From assembly GCA_002389385.1 (NCBI GenBank), contig DGOK01000118.1:818-64817 (forward strand): 64,000 nt of DNA. The letters are read 5' to 3'. The notes under the pieces were generated by a model. The model saw only the letters and a program-made list of their open reading frames with translations, was not told the DNA's origin and did no database searches. Positions 55,418 to 62,211 of this stretch are shown here, piece by piece. The stretch's first letter is position 1; each line of letters starts with the position of its first letter. The DNA is from Rhodospirillaceae bacterium UBA4468. GTDB lineage: Bacteria; Pseudomonadota; Alphaproteobacteria; Rhodospirillales; Casp-alpha2. Made by a program: the position numbers and the translations under genes.

Positions 55418-56710
55418 ATGGCCAATGTAGTTGTCGTCGGCTCCCAATGGGGTGACGAAGGAAAAGGCAAGATTGTGGATTGGCTCTCGGAACGTGCCGA
55501 CGTTGTTGTGCGTTTTCAAGGGGGTCACAATGCTGGCCATACCCTGGTCATTGATGGTGTCACCTATAAACTCAGCCTTTTGCCATCTGGCATTGTCCGT
55601 AAAAACAAGCTGTCGATCATTGGTAATGGTGTCGTTGTTGACCCATGGGCCTTGATGATAGAAATCGAAAACATCGCCAAGCTTGGTGTCGAAGTCACAC
55701 CAGAGAATCTGCGCATTGCTGAAAATGCGACATTGATCCTCCCTCTACACAGAAACCTTGATCAAGCGCGCGAAAAAGCCGCCGGAAATGCTAAAATTGG
55801 CACGACTGGACGTGGCATCGGGCCTGCGTATGAAGACAAGACCGCACGCCGCGCAATCCGCGTGGGTGATCTTGCTGATACGGATGTACTTGCTGACAAA
55901 GTTGATGCCTTACTATTCCACCACAATGCCCTTCTCCGTGGGCTCGAAATGCCAGAAATTGATGGTGATGAGCTATTGGCTGAGCTTCACAAAATGGCAC
56001 CATTACTGCTGCCTTTCGCCAGTACTGTCTGGCAGGACTTGAATGAAATGCGCCGCAATTGCAAACGCATCCTGTTTGAAGGCGCACAAGGCACGATGCT
56101 GGACATCGACCATGGTACTTATCCGTTTGTTACATCTTCTAATACTGTGGCCGGTCAGGCTGCTATTGGTTCAGGCCAAGGGCCGGGTGCGATTGACTAT
56201 GTCCTTGGCATCACCAAGGCCTACACGACCCGCGTTGGTTCAGGCCCATTCCCGACAGAGCTTGAAGACGAAGTTGGTCAGCAATTGGGTGAACGCGGTC
56301 GCGAATTTGGCGTTGTGACAGGTCGTAAGCGTCGCTGTGGTTGGTTTGATGCTGCGCTGGTTCGGCAATCCGTTATCGTTAACGGGATCACTGGCATTGC
56401 ACTGACTAAACTCGATGTTCTGGATGGTCAGAAAGAACTTAAAGTCTGTGTCGGTTACGATATCGACGGCGTGACGTATGACCACCTCCCCGCATCAACA
56501 ATTCGACAAGCACGTGCGAAGCCAATCTACGAGACAATGGAAGGTTGGCAGGAAAGCACCGAGGGTGCGCGTTCATGGGCTGACTTACCTGCAACAGCCA
56601 TCAAGTATATCCGCCGGATCGAAGAATTAATCGAAGCGCCCGTCGCTTCGGTATCAACCAGTCCAGAACGCGATGATACGATTTTGGTGCACGACCCATT
56701 CCAAGACTAA
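55418..56710 (+). CDS. purA: Adenylosuccinate synthetase
   Basis: PurA joins IMP and aspartate using GTP, the first step towards AMP. The 430-residue protein has the P-loop GSQWGDEGKGKIVDWL, the catalytic Asp/His in GGHNAGHTLV, TTGRGIGPAYEDK, FEGAQGTMLDIDHGTYPFVTSSN and GRKRRCGWFDA. An AAGGAGA site precedes ATG 55418. It is full length and intact. Confidence 0.97.
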   Translation: MANVVVVGSQWGDEGKGKIVDWLSERADVVVRFQGGHNAGHTLVIDGVTYKLSLLPSGIVRKNKLSIIGNGVVVDPWALMIEIENIAKLGVEVTPENLRIAENATLILPLHRNLDQAREKAAGNAKIGTTGRGIGPAYEDKTARRAIRVGDLADTDVLADKVDALLFHHNALLRGLEMPEIDGDELLAELHKMAPLLLPFASTVWQDLNEMRRNCKRILFEGAQGTMLDIDHGTYPFVTSSNTVAGQAAIGSGQGPGAIDYVLGITKAYTTRVGSGPFPTELEDEVGQQLGERGREFGVVTGRKRRCGWFDAALVRQSVIVNGITGIALTKLDVLDGQKELKVCVGYDIDGVTYDHLPASTIRQARAKPIYETMEGWQESTEGARSWADLPATAIKYIRRIEELIEAPVASVSTSPERDDTILVHDPFQD

Positions 56711-56760
56711 GGGTTTATCAAAACCAGTTATTGTCATCTTAAAAGGGAACTGAAAAAAGA

Positions 56761-57468
56761 ATGGCAAATAGCTTTAGTGTAAATGTCATAGATTTCTCTA
56801 ACCTTCTCGAAATAGAAGGTGCCCGAAATGAAAAAGATTTTTCTCTACTCCTCGAAGCGATGGAGTATGGCGATCTCACTGGCATGAGCGCTGACGAGCG
56901 TCGTGAAATGTGTATTCTTTCACTGCAAGACCTAAAGCCCACCGAGGCGACATACATTGTACTAAAGCACGACATGTCTGATGTTAACCGTGACGGACAA
57001 GCACGTAACATTTCTGTCGAAATGCTCGATGAAAAACTTTAGGAGGAATATGCCGACTCGTCGCTTCATGAGCGCATGTTCAATGCCGGGAGTTAACTTT
57101 ACGCAGCTTTCCCAGGCTCGTTTCCAAAGCCGGACGCTGTGCGCATTGAGCTAGAAGTCACGGCATCCGACATATCGTCACGCATACTTCTAAAACCGTC
57201 TCTGAACGAGTCCTTTCTTGCAAGACTACTCGCCGATGGTATGGATGATCGTGCCCCACTTCATCGTTTGTATGGCAAAGAATTGCAGGGGAAAAGTTTC
57301 CCAAATGCTGATGAAATCGTTTAGATTGTTCGCACTGAACAAACAAGTGATGACATCTTGAAAATTTAGGTCATCAGCTCAGGCTATTGGCTTGATGCTA
57401 TGGACAATACGAATTCATGTCAATCGGCCGCCTACGCAGATCCATCGCCCTCAAAAGCCAAGGACTAA
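56761..57468 (+). pseudogene. Unrecognised gene with four internal in-frame stops
   Basis: One frame from ATG 56761 to TAA 57468 (236 codons) is interrupted only by TAG 57040-57042, TAA 57094-57096, TAG 57322-57324 and TAG 57367-57369. The pieces between stops look coding: LSLQDLKPTEATYIVLKHD, HERMFNAGS, FPKPDAVRIELEVTASDISSR, LARLLADGMDDRAPLHRLYG and VISSGYWLDAMDN. No frameshift is needed. I do not recognise the family. The first 93 residues could still be translated. The damage is the heaviest in the window. Confidence 0.65.
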
Positions 57469-57479
57469 ACAATCCATGA

Positions 57480-57950
57480 TTACTCCTGGAACGTTTCGTT
57501 AGGCTGCAGCTTGCGAAAATGGCTCGTCCAGCTTCGCCGCAAGTCATCCTCCGTGCTGCCTATATCATATGCCGGTGTAATAACGGGTAACGCACGTGTC
57601 ACGTTGATCATGACGATGACATTGATTTTATCACAGAGTGCACCGTAGCGTTCAAACAACGGCCAGCAACTGACAAAGATATCAGATTTTGGCTCAGCAA
57701 TGCTCGCGGTCCCTTTAAAGCGATAACCTTTGCGCACAAACGGATCAACAAAGTTAACCTCGACGGACGGGTTTGCTCTCAGGTTCTTCAAGGTTCCAGG
57801 TGACCGTATATCCGCAAATGCGATGTGTTCATCATCGATGACGACGAATGTCCCTTTCGGCGAAACGTTTGGACTCCCATCGGCACTAACCGTCCCAACA
57901 AAACCTAGGCGCTGTTCATTCACGATCCGCTTCATATCACTGGTAAGCAC
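57480..57950 (-). CDS. Pyridoxamine 5'-phosphate oxidase-family flavoprotein
   Basis: The 156-residue protein is a single split-barrel domain: QRLGFVGTVSADGSPNVSPKGTFVVIDDEHIAFADIRSPGTLKNLRANPSVEVNFVD. Such small members bind FMN or F420 and reduce or oxidise unknown substrates; they are not PdxH. The start is GTG 57950 with GGGAG upstream. It is convergent with the decayed gene before it. Confidence 0.83.
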   Translation of the reverse strand: MLTSDMKRIVNEQRLGFVGTVSADGSPNVSPKGTFVVIDDEHIAFADIRSPGTLKNLRANPSVEVNFVDPFVRKGYRFKGTASIAEPKSDIFVSCWPLFERYGALCDKINVIVMINVTRALPVITPAYDIGSTEDDLRRSWTSHFRKLQPNETFQE

Positions 57951-58058
57951 AAGTATTCTCCCAACATTTAATGATCAATGGTCATCGCATGAATGTCCGT
58001 ATCGCGCATAGAGCAGCTTTAGAAAAACCAATGGGGCCAGTTGCGCAAAGCAAAGAAG

Positions 58059-59084
58059 TTAAATTGTAAACTCAGCAACCTTTGCTAAATTCCATTTGAT
58101 ACCCAGCCCCGGACCACGTGCGCAAACTGTGCCGCACTCGATATCATAAGCATCAACCAAAACCGGGCGCGCCTTGTCCAGATACTCGTGCCAATGCGCG
58201 TTTGGTGTCGCCGCTAAAGCGTGTGCGCTGACTTCAACAAATGCGTGACTGGAAACAGGCAAGCTTTTAGCTGCTGCCATCGCAGTCGCTGCTTTCCATC
58301 CAGTAAAGCCACCGATCTTCATCAAATCAGGCATAATATAGTCGCTGCAATCTGCATTGATGGCATTCGTCGCGCCACTTGGGTACCACCAGTTTTCACC
58401 TGTTTGCACAGGGATTGGGCTCTTTTCACGGACAGCACGGTGGCCTGTCAGATCTTCAGCGGGAACAGGCTCTTCGAGCCAATAAATATCATATTCTGAA
58501 ATACGCTTGGCACGTTCAAGTGCGCCCGCCACATCAAGCGATTGATTGTAATCAACCATCAGCGCAACGTCTGGGCCAATTAGATCGCGGACAGCAGCAA
58601 TGCTCCGTAGATCATCTTCGACGCTGCCAAGCCCAACCTTGATTTTAATGCCCGTAAAGCCCTGGCGCATGGATGCTTCAATCAAAGGCAGGTCTTCAGC
58701 TGGGTCAACAATGCCATAACTATCATAAGCCTTAAGGGCGCGTGGTTCGCCGCCTAGCAATTGCGCGACGGACGCCCCCTCCAACTTGCCCAACACATCC
58801 CACAGCGCCATTTCAACGCCTGAGAACCACATGCCCAGTAGACCTTGGATACCCAACAGACGAAACGTGGCCTGAAATCGCTCAAAACACTGATCAGGCG
58901 CGACGAGTTCGCCAATAAATACATCTTTGATGTCTGCGTTTAGCGCCAATGCTGCTTTCAATATTTTCGGCGTATATGTGAAAATATATGCATGACCGGT
59001 AACTCCGGCACTCGTCTCTACATCAATCAAACCGAGTGCAGCGCCCGGGAGTGTTCCGGACGCAGTGCGCATTGGCCGCCCCAA
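58059..59084 (-). CDS. Enolase-superfamily (mandelate racemase/MLE) protein, start codon doubtful
   Basis: The protein has the enolase-superfamily barrel with likely catalytic Lys in GFTGIKIKVG, metal ligands Asp in MVDYNQS and Glu in YWLEEPVPAED, and a late His in SSHAFVEVSAHALA. The first in-frame start is TTG 59084, inside the first beta strand. Upstream the frame stays open and encodes SELPTITNITLTPIVVPLGRP, the usual N terminus, but the expected initiator at 59138-59136 is ATA. Loss of the start by ATG to ATA, or use of a rare start, are both possible. The reaction is unknown; racemization and dehydration both fit. Confidence 0.75.
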   Translation of the reverse strand: MGRPMRTASGTLPGAALGLIDVETSAGVTGHAYIFTYTPKILKAALALNADIKDVFIGELVAPDQCFERFQATFRLLGIQGLLGMWFSGVEMALWDVLGKLEGASVAQLLGGEPRALKAYDSYGIVDPAEDLPLIEASMRQGFTGIKIKVGLGSVEDDLRSIAAVRDLIGPDVALMVDYNQSLDVAGALERAKRISEYDIYWLEEPVPAEDLTGHRAVREKSPIPVQTGENWWYPSGATNAINADCSDYIMPDLMKIGGFTGWKAATAMAAAKSLPVSSHAFVEVSAHALAATPNAHWHEYLDKARPVLVDAYDIECGTVCARGPGLGIKWNLAKVAEFTI

Positions 59085-59254
59085 CGGAACAACAATTGGC
59101 GTCAGCGTAATATTTGTGATGGTTGGTAGTTCTGATATGATTTGTTGACCCCAGAGTGCGCGGTGAAAGAGGTGTTCACGTTAACCATAACCGTCGTAAA
59201 TGTCAGTAAATGCTTGCGATTTTTGCAAATTAACGATTCAATAACTAAGTTCCC

Positions 59255-59275
59255 GCCGAAAAGAATTTTTTCGGC
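59255..59275. repeat. Perfect hairpin upstream of the pseudokinase gene
   Basis: GCCGAAAA and TTTTCGGC form an eight-base perfect stem around GAATT, about 58 bases before ATG 59333. It may be in the leader of that gene. No T run follows the stem, so it is not a normal terminator on the plus strand. Confidence 0.4.
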
Positions 59276-59332
59276 CAAGTTACCAGTATAGCACAGGGCT
59301 GTATTGGTTTAACGCTTGATAGGACGCGTGCG

Positions 59333-61375
59333 ATGGCAGAAGAGCCTTTTGACGCGGACAAAGTCGACAGTGCTGCGCCTCCAAAGGGCGGGTCGATTGT
59401 TCTTCGTGATCGGTTTTTAATCAGCGGTGATAAACCGCTACCGAATTTAGACTCACCGAATGCTCAGGCCTACATGGCCGAGGATCGTCGGGATTTTTCG
59501 CGTGACCTTTTTGCTCTGGTGTGCTCGCCAGGTATCCCTCCCCGAACTGATGCGATGCGTCGATTAAAATCCGATCCTGGTGCAGGCGCGCTTGAACTTG
59601 TCGATTGGGGTTCAGCGTTTTGGCCGCTTATTGGTCGGCGCACAGTGGTGATCATCTATGAACGCCCGCTAGGTGGCCGGGTGTTCGAGCAAATCAAAAA
59701 TAATCGCGCACGGATTAACGAGTATGATATTCCACGGAAAATCATTCAGCCTCTGGTCGCAGCGCTGCGGCATATGGCGTCGATCAATGTGCCTCATCGT
59801 GCCGTCAGACCCGACAACATCTATTTCATCGACGAAGAATGTCAGGAAATCGTCTTGGGGGAATGTGTCACATCACCCGAGGGATTTGACCAGCCCATCA
59901 TGTTCGAGCCGTTGGAGCGTGCTCTCGCAAGCCCCGCTGGACGTGGTAAAGGCTCGATGGTCGATGATATGTATTCACTGGGTGCATCGATTGTTGTACT
60001 AGCACTTGGCGTTAACCCGATTGAGCGTATGAAAGGCGAAGACCTGCTTTTCCGACGCACAAACATGAGCAGCTACGCAACGATTTGTGGTAATGCACGG
60101 GTACCAATTTTATTACTCGAACCGCTCCGTGGGCTTCTGTCTGACACGCCCAACGAGCGATGGGGTCTCGACGAAATTGAGAAATGGCTGAACGGACTTA
60201 AGCAAACTCCGCAGCAGAAAAAAGCCGCCAAAAAAGGCGACACACCTGTCCGGTTTGGTGGACGTGACCACACCAATGTGCGGACGTTGGCGCATGCATT
60301 TAACCGTCAAATTCCCGAAGCTGTGCGTGTGCTTAAAGACGAGACCTTTCATGCCTGGCTCAAAAGGTCCGCCGGAGAAGGCGATCTTTCTGATAGCCTA
60401 AAAGGCTTTATAGATACCTCCGCATTCCACAAAGACGGCATGCAAGGATCAGACGAATTTCTTGTCGCCCGGTGTTGTGCAGCGATGGATCCCCTGGGGC
60501 CCATTCGATACAAAGGCGTGTCTGTTTATGTCGATGGCCTCGGCCCTATGTTGGCCATGGAAGTCATCCGAAATGGAAACGTTCAAATTCTGACCGAGAT
60601 CGTTCTGCGCGATATCTATCAGTTTTGGACGAGTGATCGTGCCGTGTTTATGGATACCGTCGAAGCCGCGAGTGTCTTTGCACAGGTTAAGGCCTGGCTT
60701 ACCAACAACGTTGCTGGCCAAGGTCTTGAACGTGCTCTGTATGAGCTCAATCAAGGTCTTGCATGTCAAAGCTCCCACATCAGTGATGATGGCATTATCT
60801 TTATTGAGGACCTTCTGCCGGCACTCGACCATGCGGCAGGCCAGGTAGAGGGAAAATCAAAGCCAACAGATCGGCACGTAACCGCCTTTATCGCAGCGCG
60901 CTTTAATGAAGATATCCTCCCACATCTGAAAGCCCTCACCGCACAAAAGGAAAGCACCTCTGTCATCGGCATGCTGAGCTTACTCGCCTTTTTGCAATGG
61001 AAGCTCAAAGCTGAACCTGTATACGGTTTGGCAAGTTGGATAGGGGGTCTATTAGGCCCGGCAATTAACGGGTATCATAGCCGCACGACGCGACGTGAAA
61101 TCAAACGTGAAATTCCAAAACTTGTGCGTAAAGGCAGCCTCCCGGATATGTTCGATCTGATCGATAATGCCGAGAAGCGCCAAGAAGACCAAAACGGTTA
61201 TGCTGATGCTGTCGAGGAATACGCGATCTCCGCACATGAGATTGAAAATATTGAAGGCACAGGTTCCGAGCTAACAGAAAAGGCTGAAAAGATCGGCCAA
61301 AAAGCTGCTGCAACGATCTCAATCATTACAACAATGATTGCGATGACAATCATGTTCATCACAGAGATGTTGTGA
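59333..61375 (+). CDS. Membrane-anchored serine/threonine pseudokinase-like protein
   Basis: The 680-residue protein has a protein-kinase-like N-terminal region (about residues 25-290). The catalytic loop, usually HRDxKPxN, reads HRAVRPDN (155-162), without the Asp base. The DFG position reads ECV in VLGECVT (175-179). DDMYSLGAS (211-219) keeps the subdomain IX fold motif. No glycine loop is visible, so it is probably not an active kinase. The middle (residues 300-620) is unrecognised, helical and likely cytoplasmic. The last 22 residues form one membrane helix (tail anchor). It is followed after 7 bases by a membrane-protein gene. Confidence 0.72.
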   Translation: MAEEPFDADKVDSAAPPKGGSIVLRDRFLISGDKPLPNLDSPNAQAYMAEDRRDFSRDLFALVCSPGIPPRTDAMRRLKSDPGAGALELVDWGSAFWPLIGRRTVVIIYERPLGGRVFEQIKNNRARINEYDIPRKIIQPLVAALRHMASINVPHRAVRPDNIYFIDEECQEIVLGECVTSPEGFDQPIMFEPLERALASPAGRGKGSMVDDMYSLGASIVVLALGVNPIERMKGEDLLFRRTNMSSYATICGNARVPILLLEPLRGLLSDTPNERWGLDEIEKWLNGLKQTPQQKKAAKKGDTPVRFGGRDHTNVRTLAHAFNRQIPEAVRVLKDETFHAWLKRSAGEGDLSDSLKGFIDTSAFHKDGMQGSDEFLVARCCAAMDPLGPIRYKGVSVYVDGLGPMLAMEVIRNGNVQILTEIVLRDIYQFWTSDRAVFMDTVEAASVFAQVKAWLTNNVAGQGLERALYELNQGLACQSSHISDDGIIFIEDLLPALDHAAGQVEGKSKPTDRHVTAFIAARFNEDILPHLKALTAQKESTSVIGMLSLLAFLQWKLKAEPVYGLASWIGGLLGPAINGYHSRTTRREIKREIPKLVRKGSLPDMFDLIDNAEKRQEDQNGYADAVEEYAISAHEIENIEGTGSELTEKAEKIGQKAAATISIITTMIAMTIMFITEML

Positions 61376-61382
61376 GGATGGC

Positions 61383-61877
61383 ATGAACGTAAAATCAATC
61401 GTCTGGGGTTTGCTCATATTGGTTCTGCTGTTGATGGCAGCGCTCCCGACTGTGATGGTTATCGCTTTCGGTATGCTACCGGGCATGGTCGCCTTCATTG
61501 TCGATCGCACGGAAGAGCGTTCAGCGACGTTTTGTGTTGGCGGCTTGAACCTTTGCGGCGTGTTCCCGTATTTGCTCGAATTATGGACGGAAGATCACAG
61601 CCTCGAGATGGCTTCTTCCCAACTCACCGATGTATTCGTGCTGGCTGTGATGTATGGCGGTGCATGCATGGGGTGGATGCTTTATCTTTCACTTCCGCCT
61701 GTGATCGCATCATTTATTCAAGTCATGGCTGAACGTCGCTTACAACAACGGCGGAAGACACAAAGCGATATTCTCAAAGAATGGGGCAACGAAGTGATTG
61801 AGGATGCGAATTTAGGGGCTGGCATTGCGCCCGCACCTGTTGCCGAAGAGTCCCAGAAAGAAACCGCAGCAGCTTAG
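61383..61877 (+). CDS. Small polytopic membrane protein next to the pseudokinase
   Basis: The 164-residue protein has hydrophobic segments at about residues 5-40, 50-66 and 84-115, then a basic coiled segment (AERRLQQRRKTQSDILKEW) and an Ala/Pro/Glu tail. I do not recognise it. GAGG lies five bases before the ATG, seven bases after the pseudokinase stop, so the two are almost certainly one transcript and may form a membrane complex. Confidence 0.7.
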   Translation: MNVKSIVWGLLILVLLLMAALPTVMVIAFGMLPGMVAFIVDRTEERSATFCVGGLNLCGVFPYLLELWTEDHSLEMASSQLTDVFVLAVMYGGACMGWMLYLSLPPVIASFIQVMAERRLQQRRKTQSDILKEWGNEVIEDANLGAGIAPAPVAEESQKETAAA

Positions 61878-61976
61878 CATCATCTCCGTTTTCCAGCGTT
61901 CTTATCATTGCCCGCGTAATTTTCGTTCGTTTTATATGTTATCCCCTAAATTCATGGCGATCCCTGTGCGCGCCCC

Positions 61977-62005
61977 TTGACCAAAGACTTATCAACCATC
62001 ATGAT
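61977..62005 (+). promoter_or_regulatory. Candidate promoter of the thiC transcript
   Basis: TTGACC (61977-61982) and CATGAT (62000-62005) are 17 bases apart. The expected transcription start, near 62012, is just ahead of the first base pair of the riboswitch, which supports the assignment. Confidence 0.55.
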
Positions 62006-62018
62006 CCCAGCGTAATTT

Positions 62019-62135
62019 GTTCCGCGGGGGGCCCTAGATATGAGGGCTGAGATACTACCGCCATTGGTATCGTCTGATGGCATTGTGGTGACCCGTTGAA
62101 CCTGATCCGGATCAAACCGGCGTAGGGATCGGAAC
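62019..62135 (+). promoter_or_regulatory. TPP (THI-box) riboswitch
   Basis: The conserved THI elements are in order: GGGCTGAGAT (62044-62053), then ACCCGTTGAACCTGATCCGG (62091-62110), then ACCGGCGTAGGGATCGGA (62116-62133). Helix P1 is GTTCCG (62019-62024) with CGGAAC (62130-62135). Bound thiamine pyrophosphate would repress the downstream thiC, most likely by hiding its ribosome-binding site at about 62197-62203 or by early termination; the expression platform is not clear. Confidence 0.95.
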
Positions 62136-62211
62136 CAGAGCGGTATAATCTCGTTCTTCCAACCCCCCACTCCATCCCGGATCTTCGTAATTTAATGGAG
62201 AGGATCCAACG

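Noticed and set aside
6240..57468. Reassignment of TGA, TAG or TAA as sense codons
   Set aside because: All three codons occur inside damaged genes and all three also end intact ones: TGA for pyrB and gatB, TAG for the pyrX gene, TAA for purA and rpmG. No single reassignment explains the pattern.
59255..59275. Rho-independent terminator before the pseudokinase gene
   Set aside because: The stem is perfect, but it is AT-rich at the loop end, no T run follows it, and the upstream gene reads in the opposite direction away from it.
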